64,000 nucleotides of DNA from an uncultured Eubacteriales bacterium (GTDB lineage: Bacteria > Bacillota > Clostridia > Oscillospirales > CAG-272). The DNA lies in NCBI GenBank assembly GCA_934467415.1, contig CAKSLQ010000012.1, forward strand, positions 1 to 64,000, in the 5' to 3' direction. Made by a program: the position numbers and the translations under genes. Positions within the stretch are counted from its first letter, which is position 1. Each line of letters opens with the position of its first letter. Below the pieces are notes generated by a model. It was not told the origin of the DNA. It did not search any database and saw only the letters and a list, made by a program, of their open reading frames with translations. This document shows positions 15,724 to 23,485 of the stretch, piece after piece.

Positions 15724-16962
15724 TTACGCCTGCTTTTCGGCAGGGGCGTCCGCCGGAGAGGGCAGCGGCTCGTTTTTGTAGGTGAGGCGCAGCGAAATCG
15801 GCGTGATGAAGCTGGTGACGATGATCAGGATGAGGATGAAAGGCATGATCGAGGAGTCGATGATGCCGCTCTCCACGCCCTTCTGGGCGCAGACCAGCGC
15901 GACCTCGGCGCGCGCCATCATGCCGATGCCGATGCGCAGGCCGTCCATGGGCTTGTAGCCGCAGAGCATCGCCATGCCGCCGCAGCCGATCACCTTGCCC
16001 GCGATGCCCGCGAGGATGAAGCAGATGCCAAACAGCATCATGGTCTCGCTGATGCCGCCGAACGTGATCGTCAGCCCGATGTTGGCGAAGAAGACCGGCG
16101 TGAAGATCATGTAGCTCATGACGTCCGACTTGCGCTCGATATAGTTGCGGTCCGGGTTGCGTGCCAGCGCGATGCCGGCGACAAATGCGCCCGTGATGTC
16201 AGCCACGCCGAAGAATTTCTCCGAAGCGTAGGCGAAGAAGAAGCAGAGCGCCAGGCTGAGGATCGGGATCATGCGGTGGTGCGGATAGCGGTGATCCAGC
16301 ACGTCAAACAGCTTGTTCAGCAAAATGCCGAGCGGGATGGCGCAGACGAAGAACAGCACGATCTTGCCCACCACCATCATCGGCGAGGAGACGACGGCCG
16401 CCGTATTCTGCATCGCGATGACAAAGGAGAGCACCACCACGCCGATGATGTCGTCCAGCACCGCCGCGGTCACGATGGTGCTGCCCACCTTGGAGGAGAT
16501 GCGCCCCATCTCGCGCAGGGTCGTGACCGTGACGCTGACCGAGGTCGCCGTCAGAATCGTGCCGTAAAACAGGCAGGAGACCATCGCGTCGTGCGTCAGG
16601 TCGGCAAAGCCGCCGTGGAACAGAACCGCCACGACAAAGCCGAGCCCCATCGGCACGGCGACGCCCGCCATCGTGATGATGACCGCGCCCACGCCGACGT
16701 CGCGGAGCTGCTTGACGTCGGTCTCAAGCCCTGTCTCAAACATGATGAGGATGACGCCGATCTTGGCGAGAAAGCCGATGCCGTCCAGCGCGGTCGCGTC
16801 GAGGATCGTCTGGCCGGGGATATAGCGGATCAGGCTCATGAGAAGACCCGTCACCAAAAGGCCGACCACCGTCGGCAGATTGAACTTCGTGCATACCTTC
16901 GCCAGCAGCTTGGAAACAAGCAGGATGATGGCCAGCGGCAGGAGCATATTGTAGTATTCCAT
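15724..16962 (-). CDS. Cation:proton antiporter (CPA2/Kef type)
   Basis: 412 residues, about 12 predicted membrane segments. Typical CPA2 stretches are LPTVVGLLVTGLLM, GVILIMFETGLETDVKQL, TSVSVTVTTLREMG, AAVLDDIIGVVVL with the conserved Asp pair of the ion site, GAFVAGIALARNP and MMARAEVALVCAQKG. It exchanges Na+ or K+ for protons across the membrane. There is no C-terminal RCK/TrkA domain, so it is not a full KefB/C. The protein ends in a short Ala/Pro-rich tail. GAAGGAAATCGC precedes the ATG at 16962. Confidence 0.93.
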   Translation of the reverse strand: MEYYNMLLPLAIILLVSKLLAKVCTKFNLPTVVGLLVTGLLMSLIRYIPGQTILDATALDGIGFLAKIGVILIMFETGLETDVKQLRDVGVGAVIITMAGVAVPMGLGFVVAVLFHGGFADLTHDAMVSCLFYGTILTATSVSVTVTTLREMGRISSKVGSTIVTAAVLDDIIGVVVLSFVIAMQNTAAVVSSPMMVVGKIVLFFVCAIPLGILLNKLFDVLDHRYPHHRMIPILSLALCFFFAYASEKFFGVADITGAFVAGIALARNPDRNYIERKSDVMSYMIFTPVFFANIGLTITFGGISETMMLFGICFILAGIAGKVIGCGGMAMLCGYKPMDGLRIGIGMMARAEVALVCAQKGVESGIIDSSIMPFILILIIVTSFITPISLRLTYKNEPLPSPADAPAEKQA

Positions 16963-17074
16963 GCGATTTCCTTCTTTTTATATACATTTTATATACATTA
17001 TCAAAGCAGCACCGCTTATTCTACCACATGCAAGGCACTTCGTCAAGCCGTTTTACAAACATTTCACCGGGCGC

Positions 17075-17611
17075 CTATGTAACCGCCAGCGGGGCGAGGG
17101 TCTCCACGGCGCTTTGCGTGAGCAGCACCGCGTGCTCGCCTGCGGGCACGCCGCCTTGCAGCGGCGTGCCGTATTCGGTGAGGAAATCGAGCGGGTCGGG
17201 ACGCAGGTGGCCGCGCGGCGTTTCGAGCAGGAGCAGCAGGCGGCCGTCGTCGCCGAGATAGGCGGCGGAGGTCCCCGCAAAGCCGCGCGCCGCGAGGATG
17301 CGGCAGACCGCCGCAAGGCGGGACGCGCTCGGAAAGGCGTAGAGCAGGCGGCGGGGCGCGTCGGCCGCCCCGGTGCAGCTGACAAACAGCTCGCAGCCGC
17401 CCGTGCGCCCGCGAAACATGCGGATGCAGACGCTGTCGCGCGCCGCGTCAAAGCCGATCTGCTCCTTTGCCGCGTCCAGAATGGCGAAGACGGCGCGCCG
17501 CGTACCCGCGCTGTCGCAGTCGGCCGCCGCGTCGTCCAGCGCGTAGCGCGCCATGTCTTCCTCGGTCAGCGTCACCTTGAGGCTGCCCTCCCCGATGCGG
17601 ATCAGTTCCAT
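17075..17611 (-). CDS. MecA-like adaptor protein
   Basis: 178 residues. The N-terminus MELIRIGEGSLKVTLTEEDM matches the substrate-binding domain of MecA adaptors, and the C-terminal half (LYAFPSASRLAAVCRILAAR, SAAYLGDDGRLLLLLETP) matches the ClpC-binding fold of MecA/YpbH. Such adaptors feed competence and other regulators to the ClpCP protease. A poly-acidic middle linker is missing, so the protein is shorter than B. subtilis MecA (~218 residues). GGGGGGAAC precedes the ATG. The family is fairly secure; the substrate is unknown. Confidence 0.8.
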   Translation of the reverse strand: MELIRIGEGSLKVTLTEEDMARYALDDAAADCDSAGTRRAVFAILDAAKEQIGFDAARDSVCIRMFRGRTGGCELFVSCTGAADAPRRLLYAFPSASRLAAVCRILAARGFAGTSAAYLGDDGRLLLLLETPRGHLRPDPLDFLTEYGTPLQGGVPAGEHAVLLTQSAVETLAPLAVT

Positions 17612-17804
17612 TGCGTTCCCCCCGTATGTATGAGTCTACTATCCATTATAGCGGAAAATCGGAAATCGGCTACCCCCAAAAAAGCGGCAGGCGGGGAAGA
17701 AAACGGCAAACCGGGGGTGAAAACGGCAGTCTCCGCCGCTTTTGCCGGATTTTTGCGGGGGCGGGCGGCCATCGGTCGCCCGCATCCGTGCGCAATCTAC
17801 ATGC

Positions 17805-17917
17805 GCCTCCCTTGTGCAAAGGGAGGTGTCGGCGTCAGCCGACGGAGGGATTGTTACAAAGCAAAGAAACAACCCCTCAGTCAACTTCGTTGACAGCTCC
17901 CCTTGCACAGGGGAGCC
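17805..17917. repeat. Family B palindromic repeat without nested module
   Basis: GCCTCCC..GGGAGG, then GTCGGC..GCCGAC, GGAGGGATTGTTACA, AACAACCCCTC, GTCAACTTCGTTGAC and AGCTCCCC..GGGGAGCC. It is a minimal family B form useful for defining the unit. It is the only structure I see in the 410-base gap between the MecA-like gene and murC, besides the terminator at 17981. Confidence 0.88.
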
Positions 17918-17980
17918 GAAAGAACGCACAAACCGCCATGCCCGTCTCGCTCCCGCCGAATCAAAGACTTCTCCTGCGTA

Positions 17981-18009
17981 AAAACACCGCCCCGGTGGGG
18001 CGGTGTTTT
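17981..18009. terminator. Terminator after murC
   Basis: aaaacaccgcccc (17981-17993) / ggggcggtgtttt (17997-18009), a GC-rich stem flanked by A/T runs, lying just beyond the murC stop on the minus strand. Confidence 0.9.
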
Positions 18010-18021
18010 TTGTGCTTTCGT

Positions 18022-19413
18022 TTATTTGCCGAGCAGCAGTCCCGGGAGCTTTGCAATGTCGCCCGCGCCCATCGTGAGGATGAGGTCGCCCGCGCGCGCG
18101 TTTGCCCGCAGGTAATCGGCGATCTTGTCAAAGCTGTCCATATAGACGGCGCCGCGCGTCGCCGCGGCGAGCTGTGCGCTCGATACGCCGAGCGTGTCGG
18201 TCTCGCGCGCCGCATAGATGTCGCAGAGGATCGGTAGGTCGGCCTTGCCGAGCGCGGCCGCAAATTCGTCAAACAGACCCTTCGTGCGCGAATAGGTGTG
18301 CGGCTGGTAGACGCAGATCACGCGGTCGTAGCCCATCTGCCGCGCCGCGTCCAGCGTCGCCGCGATCTCGGTGGGATGGTGCGCGTAGTCGTCGTACACG
18401 TCCGCGCCGCCGAGCCTACCCTTGAACTCCAGCCGCCGCTTCGCGCCGCGGAAGTTGCCGAGCCCGGTGACGATCGCGCCCGAGGGAATGCCGCAGAGGA
18501 TGGCGCAGGCCGCCGCCGCCAGCGCGTTGTAAACGTTGTGCGTGCCGCAGACCGCCAGGGTCACATGCTTCTTCATGCTGCCGTGGCAGAGGTCAAACGA
18601 CGCGCGCCCGCGGTCGAAGACGATGTTCTTCGCCATGACGTCGGCCTCGCGGCGGATGCCGAAGGTCAGCACGCTGCCGCAGAAGCCCGCCGCCATGTCG
18701 CACACGTTGTCGTCGTCGGCGTTCAGCACGGCGCAGCCGCAGCCGATCGTCTTGTCGATGTAGGCGCGGAAGGAGCGCTTGATCTGCGCCATGCTCCCGA
18801 AATAGTCCACATGATCCATCTCGATGTTCAGCACCGCGGCGATCGTGGGGTAGAAGTCGAGGAAGGAGTCCATGTATTCGCAGGCCTCGAAGATGAAATT
18901 CTCCCGCCCGCCCACGCGGTACGCGCCGTTGATGGAGGAGAGCTCCGCGCCCGAGATGACCGTGGGGTCGGCACCTGCCGCGAGGAAGATCTCGGCGGTC
19001 ATCGAGGTCGTCGTGCTCTTGCCGTGCATCCCGGAGAGGCCGACGCGGTGCGTGTAGCCGCGCATGAGAAAGCCGAGGTAGTCGGCGCGCGAAATCACGG
19101 GCAGCCCCTCCGCGCGCGCGCGGACAAGCTCGGGCGTGTCGTCGCGGACGGCGACGGTGTAGACCAGCGCGTCGTAGCCGTCGAGGTGCGCCGCGTCGTG
19201 TCCGCAGAAGACCTCGATGCCCTCCTTTGCCAGCCGCTCGGTCAGCGGCGAGAGCGTGCGGTCCGAGCCGCCCACCCGATAGCCCATCGTCTTCGTGATG
19301 TGTGCCATCGACGACATCGTGATGCCGCCGATGCCGAGAAAATAGACGGCTTTTTTGCCGTCAAGCAGGCGCGCGATCTTCTCCGCGCCGAAATGTGTGT
19401 TTGATACCGACAT
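18022..19413 (-). CDS. murC: UDP-N-acetylmuramate--L-alanine ligase
   Basis: 463 residues. It carries the Rossmann-type UDP site YFLGIGGITMSSMAH, the ATP loop GLSGMHGKSTTT (about 126-137), FEACEYMDSFL, NIEMDHVDYFG, and the C-terminal DDYAHHPTEIAATLDAA and VYQPHTYSRTKGL of Mur ligases. It adds L-Ala to UDP-MurNAc, the first peptide step of cell-wall synthesis, in the cytoplasm. It is divergent from spoVG with a 148-base gap. The length and motifs are complete. Confidence 0.97.
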   Translation of the reverse strand: MSVSNTHFGAEKIARLLDGKKAVYFLGIGGITMSSMAHITKTMGYRVGGSDRTLSPLTERLAKEGIEVFCGHDAAHLDGYDALVYTVAVRDDTPELVRARAEGLPVISRADYLGFLMRGYTHRVGLSGMHGKSTTTSMTAEIFLAAGADPTVISGAELSSINGAYRVGGRENFIFEACEYMDSFLDFYPTIAAVLNIEMDHVDYFGSMAQIKRSFRAYIDKTIGCGCAVLNADDDNVCDMAAGFCGSVLTFGIRREADVMAKNIVFDRGRASFDLCHGSMKKHVTLAVCGTHNVYNALAAAACAILCGIPSGAIVTGLGNFRGAKRRLEFKGRLGGADVYDDYAHHPTEIAATLDAARQMGYDRVICVYQPHTYSRTKGLFDEFAAALGKADLPILCDIYAARETDTLGVSSAQLAAATRGAVYMDSFDKIADYLRANARAGDLILTMGAGDIAKLPGLLLGK

Positions 19414-19561
19414 GTGCGTCCCCCATATCCGCCCCTCGCGGGCGTATTCTCATTATATGTATAAAATGCTGGATTCAGTCAAATAATCTAAACGTCCCGG
19501 CCGCCGTGCGGCAACGCCGGGAGAAAGGTAGCTTTCGCCGCGGCGAAAGCATGGTGTAACG

Positions 19562-19891
19562 ATGGAAATTACCGATGTCAAAATCAGACGGACCTTTGAG
19601 ACGGCGCCGCTTCGCGCGATCGCATCGGTCACATTCGACGACCAGTTTGCCGTGCACGATCTCAAGATCGTCGAGGCGGGCGGCAAGGCGTTTGTCGTCA
19701 TGCCCAGCCGCAAAAATGCCGACGGCACATACCACGACATCGCGCACCCGATCAACGCCGCGTTCCGGCACAGGATCGAGGATGCCGTGTTTGACGCATA
19801 CCGGCGCTATGCGCGCGAGGCGGGCGAGGCGCCGTCCGTGCCGCCCGTGCCGGATGCGCAGTCCCCGTTTTCGAGCAGCTTCCGCATGTAG
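19562..19891 (+). CDS. spoVG: SpoVG-family RNA/DNA-binding protein
   Basis: 109 residues. MEITDVKIRRTFETAPLRAI, VTFDDQFAVHDLKIVEAGGK and FVVMPSRKNADGTYHDIAHP are diagnostic SpoVG motifs, followed by the NAAFRHRIEDAVFDAYRR helix. Family members are small site-specific nucleic-acid binding regulators, of septation in sporulation in Bacillus and of virulence in other genera. The Pro/Ser-rich C-terminal tail overlaps, tail to tail, the convergent HTH gene by 85 bases. GGTAGC and a GCTTTCGCCGCGGCGAAAGC hairpin (about 19531-19550) lie in front of the start, which may affect translation. Confidence 0.92.
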   Translation: MEITDVKIRRTFETAPLRAIASVTFDDQFAVHDLKIVEAGGKAFVVMPSRKNADGTYHDIAHPINAAFRHRIEDAVFDAYRRYAREAGEAPSVPPVPDAQSPFSSSFRM

Positions 19892-20187
19892 GCGCGCAGC
19901 TCGGCGCGATCCGCCTCGGAGAGGCGGCCGTACAGCTCGAGAAAGGCGTGCAGCCCGTCCGGCGCGGCGTTTTCCGCCTCGCCGCCGAGCAGCGCGGCCG
20001 TGCTCACGCCGAAGTAGGCGGCGATGCGCGTGATCTTGTCCACCGAGGGGGACGAGCCGCCGTGCTCGAGGTCGTAGATGAAGTTGCGGTTGATCTTACA
20101 GTCGGCGAGCGTCTGTTTGATCGTCACGCCGCGCGCTTTCGCCAGCGTGCGGATGCTCTGTGCGATCTCCGTGTTGGTTCGCTGCAT
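19807..20187 (-). CDS. XRE-family regulator of the adjacent small module
   Basis: 126 residues. The N-terminal ~65 residues are a helix-turn-helix (IAQSIRTLAKARGVTIKQTL, INRNFIYDLEHGGSSPSVDK, ITRIAAYFGVSTAALLGG). The remainder contains a short helical region (LHAFLELYGRLSEADRAELR) and a low-complexity tail. It is transcribed away from two small plus-strand genes and three copies of a CAGATATTTCTG site lie in the divergent gap. It is probably an autoregulating repressor of this module, like a phage repressor. Its last codons overlap the spoVG 3' end in the opposite strand. Confidence 0.85.
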   Translation of the reverse strand: MQRTNTEIAQSIRTLAKARGVTIKQTLADCKINRNFIYDLEHGGSSPSVDKITRIAAYFGVSTAALLGGEAENAAPDGLHAFLELYGRLSEADRAELRAYMRKLLENGDCASGTGGTDGASPASRA

Positions 20188-20218
20188 GAAAAAATCCTCC
20201 GATTTTTCAAAAAATCCC

Positions 20219-20247
20219 TTGACATACAGAAATATCTGTGCTATTAT
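20219..20247 (+). promoter_or_regulatory. Sigma-A promoter of the small phage-like module
   Basis: TTGACA at 20219-20224 and TATTAT at 20242-20247 with 17-base spacing. On the opposite strand TATAAT (complement of 20243-20248) overlaps the same position, so the repressor gene may share this site divergently. A CAGAAATATCTG operator lies between the -35 and -10 boxes. Confidence 0.75.
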
Positions 20248-20324
20248 ACAACCATAACGCAGATATTTCTGTTTTTGTATACAAGGACAGTCTGCTTAAC
20301 TCTATAGTAGCACAGATATTTCGG
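20227..20324. promoter_or_regulatory. Three copies of a 12-bp operator-like site
   Basis: CAGAAATATCTG at 20227-20238, its exact reverse complement CAGATATTTCTG at 20260-20271, and CAGATATTTCGG (one mismatch) at 20313-20324. The first lies inside the plus-strand promoter. Centre spacings of 33 and 53 bases place the first two on about the same helix face. This fits cooperative repressor binding by the HTH protein at 19807-20187. Confidence 0.75.
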
Positions 20325-20358
20325 TATTTCAAGAGATTTGTGCGGAAAGGTGGTTTTT

Positions 20359-20559
20359 ATGGACTTTTTTGTGAGCGAAGAGGCGCTCGGCGGCGCGGGT
20401 ATGAGCCGCCGGGAGCTGCGCGCCGCCGCGCGCGCACTCTGCGACCGGCTGGACGCCGAGCAGGAGAAGCGGGACGCGCTGCTCGCCGATCTGCGGCGGG
20501 TGGATCGGGACATCGAGCGGTTTCGGGCGTTGCTCCGCGATCTGGAGGCGGGCGTATGA
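20359..20559 (+). CDS. Small coiled-coil protein
   Basis: 66 residues from ATG 20359, with GAAAGGTGG upstream. Residues 15-63 (RRELRAAARALCDRLDAEQE..RRVDRDIERFRALLRDLE) are a continuous charged amphipathic helix, probably a coiled coil. The stop overlaps the next gene's start (ATGA). No family is recognised. Short helical partners next to DUF1492-like proteins are seen in phage regulatory regions, so a complex with the next product is plausible. Confidence 0.7.
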   Translation: MDFFVSEEALGGAGMSRRELRAAARALCDRLDAEQEKRDALLADLRRVDRDIERFRALLRDLEAGV

Positions 20560-20972
20560 GCGCGGCGCAGAAGACGGCGGCGGGCGATGCCGAAGCCGCC
20601 TATATGGACAAGGCGCGGCTGTCGCGCCTTGCGGGCCTGCGGCGGGAGATCACGCGCACCAAGCAGCGCATCGCCGCCGCGGAGAGCCGCCTCGCGCGCG
20701 CGGCCGACGACGCCGAGGCCGCATCGCTGCGCGCGCTGCTGTGCGACAAGCGGGACGCGCTGCGGGATTATCTGCGCGCCGCCGAGGCGGAGGAAGCGCT
20801 GCTCATCCGCTATATCGGGGACATCCCGGACAGCGACGTGCGCGAGCTGTTCATGCTGCGCTATGTGGACGGCGTGCGCTCCTGGCAGCGCATCGCGTTC
20901 CTCGCGGGCGAGCACGACGAGTCCTATGTCCGCCGCAAGCACGACCGCTACATAAAGAAAGAGAAGAAATAA
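20556..20972 (+). CDS. DUF1492/ArpU-like phage regulator homologue
   Basis: 138 residues. A long N-terminal coiled coil (LAGLRREITRTKQRIAAAES, then DKRDALRDYLRAAEAEEALL) is followed by IPDSDVRELFMLRYVDGVRS, WQRIAFLAGEHDESYVRRKH and a basic end. The C-terminal helix-turn-helix resembles sigma-region-4-like phage late regulators (DUF1492, ArpU). Found outside the prophage, it suggests a remnant or domesticated phage control module. Its start overlaps the preceding coiled-coil gene. The function as transcription activator is inferred from fold resemblance only. Confidence 0.7.
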   Translation: MSAAQKTAAGDAEAAYMDKARLSRLAGLRREITRTKQRIAAAESRLARAADDAEAASLRALLCDKRDALRDYLRAAEAEEALLIRYIGDIPDSDVRELFMLRYVDGVRSWQRIAFLAGEHDESYVRRKHDRYIKKEKK

Positions 20973-21063
20973 AGGGAAGCGGCGGGGGCAGACGGCGCCC
21001 TACGATTTGTAAAAACACCGCTCAAACCCGTAGGGGTGACCATTGGTCGCTTGCCGCATCTTA

Positions 21064-21473
21064 GCCTTCCCCGTTGGGGAAGGTGGCACGCGAAGCGTGA
21101 CGGATGAGGGCATGCAGGCAGCCGGCACAGCATAGTGCGATGCTTTGCTTTGCACAATCCCTCATCAGTCGCCGCCGGGATGTTTTTCGGTTTCGCTCGC
21201 GAAATCGTCGGCGTGCAGCCGACGAAGAAAAACTCCGCGAGACGCTACGCGTCTCGTACAGCTCTCCCCCAAGGGAAGCCTATGAAACGCATCGCGTCTC
21301 GTACAGCTCTCCCCCAAGGGAAGCCTAAGAAATGCCGTATCCGCCCACGCACTTTGTTCCCGGGCGGGCGCAGACGGATACAGAATCCGTGAAAAAGGCG
21401 CTCAAACGGTATCGGGATGTTTTTCGGTTTCGCTCGCGAAATCGTCGGTGTTCAGCCGACGAAGAAAAACTCC
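21064..21473. repeat. Family A repeat with nested module, tail duplication and a solo module
   Basis: 21064-21325 is a family A element with the nested GATGTTTTTCGGTTTCGCTC module and a duplicated tail: CGTCTCGTACAGCTCTCCCC..GGGAAGCC occurs twice in tandem. 21412-21473 is the nested module alone, without the A or B arms, showing that it can exist independently. The 686-base gap between the DUF1492-like gene and the ABC genes also has a GGCAGACGGCGCCCTACG motif (about 20985-21003), repeated near 34250. No gene is supported. Confidence 0.85.
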
Positions 21474-21551
21474 CAGCGAACCGCAGGTTCGCAAGCATAC
21501 CGTGAGCGTCTTTTTCGCGGATAGAATGACGAAAACCAACCATAAAATGCA

Positions 21552-21579
21552 GACAACCGCTCGTTTCCGAGCGGTTGTC
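21552..21579 (-). terminator. Terminator of the ABC exporter operon
   Basis: 12-bp perfect stem GACAACCGCTCG / CGAGCGGTTGTC with a four-base loop. On the minus strand the stem is followed by a T-rich stretch (TGCATTTTATGG), placing it about 80 bases after the last ABC gene. Confidence 0.65.
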
Positions 21580-21658
21580 CTCCAAAGCAGGCAGAGGCAC
21601 AATGCAAAAAACAAAACCATACCTTTCGTCATTCGTTCTGTGCCGTATCCGCCCGCCC

Positions 21659-23485
21659 TTAGGTGAACTGGCTGTTGTAGAGGGCGGCATAATGCCCCCC
21701 GCGGGCGAGCAGCGTCTCGTGATCGCCGGATTCCACGATGTTGCCGTCCTCCATGAAGAGGATGAGGTTGGCGTCGGTGATTGTGGAAAGGCGGTGCGCG
21801 ATGACAAACGACGTCCGCCCGCGCAGCAGGTTTTTCACCGCCCTGCCGATCTCAATCTCGGTGCGGGTATCGACCGAGGAGGTCGCCTCGTCGAGGATCA
21901 GCACGGCGGGATTGCAGAGAAGGACGCGCGCGATGGTGAGCAGCTGTCGCTGGCCGACCGAGATTTTCTCGGCGTCGCTGTCGAGCGGGGTGTCGTAGCC
22001 TTTCGGCAGGGTGCGGATGAAGAAATCCGCGCGCGCCGCCTTCGCGGCGGCGACGATCTCCTCGCGCGTCGCGTCGGGTCTGCCGTAGGCGATGTTGTCG
22101 GCGATTGTGCCGTCAAAGAGGCGCGCATCCTGCAGTACCATGCCGAAGACGCGGCGCAGGTCGGCGCGGGTCATTTCGCGGGTGTCCCTGCCGTCGAGCA
22201 GGATCTCGCCGCCGTCCGTGTCGTAGAAGCGCATCAGCAGGTTGACCAGCGTCGTCTTGCCCGCGCCGGTGCTGCCCACCACGGCGATTTTCTGCCCCGG
22301 AAGCGCACGAAAGCTCACATCCTGCATCAGGCACTTGTCGGGCGTGTAGCCGAAGCGCACATGGCGGAACTCCACCTCGCCGCGCACGTCGGTCGGAACA
22401 TAGGGCGCGGACGGCTCGGGCGGCAGCTCCGCCTCATCGAGCAGGCCGTAGACCCGTTCGAGCGAAGCGAGCGTCGACTGCATGGAGTTGATCATGTATG
22501 CGATCTCGGTCAGCGGCTCGGCCGCCTGCCCGACATACTGGAAGAACGCCTGGAACACGCCCACGCTCATCCGGCCGTGCAGCAGCAGAGCGCCGCCGAG
22601 GACGGCGAGCAGCACCTGCCCCGCGCGGTTGATGAGGCGGATGGCGGGATTGATTGCGTCCACCATGAAGTCGGCCTTCCGGGACGCCTCCGCCAGTTCG
22701 CCCGCAGCGCCGTGCAGCGCGGCGGAGGACGCGGCCTCGCGGCAGAACGCCTTGACGACGGTGCGGCCGGAGTAGTTTTCCTCCACCATGGCCGTCACCC
22801 GGCCGACGCAGGCCTGTCGCCGCTCGGCGGCGCGGAGCGTCACGTCCGAAATTTTCCACGTGGCAAAGACCGAGATCGCCGAAAAGGCGAGAAACACGAG
22901 CGTCAGCCACGCATTGAAATAAAACATCATCGCGATTGAGCCGACAATCATGCCGACGGCGGACAGCAGCTGCAAAACGCCGGTCTGCATCGCCTCGGAC
23001 GCCTTGTCGAGGTCGTTGGTCACATGCGTGAGGATCGCGCCCGGCTTGTTCTTGTCAAAGAAGGCGAGCGGCAGGCGGTTCAGTTTGTCGGCGATGGCGC
23101 AGCGCAGGCGGCAGCTGATGTTCTCGGCGAAGCTCGCCATGAGAAAGCTCTGCAAAAAGTAGAACGCGCCCACGCCGAGGTAAACCAGAAGCAGCGCGAA
23201 GATGTCGCGCCCGCCGTCCGACCAGGTGATCGAGAAGCGCGCGCCCGCGGCGGTTGCCGCCTGAATCTTCGTCCATAGGAGATCGACCACGCCCGCGCTG
23301 CGGAAAGGCGCGTAGACGGTCAGCACCGTGTAGCACACGATGGAGAGGGTGACAACGGTGAGCCGCACCCACTGATCGGACGCGGTCTTCAGAAAGCGGC
23401 GGAGCGTCGCGCCCGCGTGTTCGGGGGTCGAGAGGTCATAGTCGTCGTCGAGTTCCCCCTCAAAGCTCTCAAATTCTGCATCCAT
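21659..23485 (-). CDS. ABC exporter half-transporter (second subunit)
   Basis: 608 residues with an N-terminal acidic extension (FESFEGELDDDYDLSTPEHA), six predicted membrane helices (about 40-330) and a C-terminal ATPase. Walker A is VVGSTGAGKTTL, the signature motif reads ISVGQRQLLTIAR (V in place of the second G/S position), and Walker B is AVLILDEATSSVD followed by the H-loop FVIAHRLSTI. It overlaps the preceding ABC gene by 17 bases, so the two very likely form a heterodimeric multidrug or lipid exporter like BmrCD or TM287/288. MarR control upstream supports a drug-efflux role. The substrate is unknown. Confidence 0.93.
   Translation of the reverse strand: MDAEFESFEGELDDDYDLSTPEHAGATLRRFLKTASDQWVRLTVVTLSIVCYTVLTVYAPFRSAGVVDLLWTKIQAATAAGARFSITWSDGGRDIFALLLVYLGVGAFYFLQSFLMASFAENISCRLRCAIADKLNRLPLAFFDKNKPGAILTHVTNDLDKASEAMQTGVLQLLSAVGMIVGSIAMMFYFNAWLTLVFLAFSAISVFATWKISDVTLRAAERRQACVGRVTAMVEENYSGRTVVKAFCREAASSAALHGAAGELAEASRKADFMVDAINPAIRLINRAGQVLLAVLGGALLLHGRMSVGVFQAFFQYVGQAAEPLTEIAYMINSMQSTLASLERVYGLLDEAELPPEPSAPYVPTDVRGEVEFRHVRFGYTPDKCLMQDVSFRALPGQKIAVVGSTGAGKTTLVNLLMRFYDTDGGEILLDGRDTREMTRADLRRVFGMVLQDARLFDGTIADNIAYGRPDATREEIVAAAKAARADFFIRTLPKGYDTPLDSDAEKISVGQRQLLTIARVLLCNPAVLILDEATSSVDTRTEIEIGRAVKNLLRGRTSFVIAHRLSTITDANLILFMEDGNIVESGDHETLLARGGHYAALYNSQFT

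Noticed and set aside
15616..17082. Long plus-strand frame opposite the antiporter
   Set aside because: The minus strand has a clear 12-helix antiporter with RBS. The plus frame is Asp/His/Arg rich and begins in a repeat.
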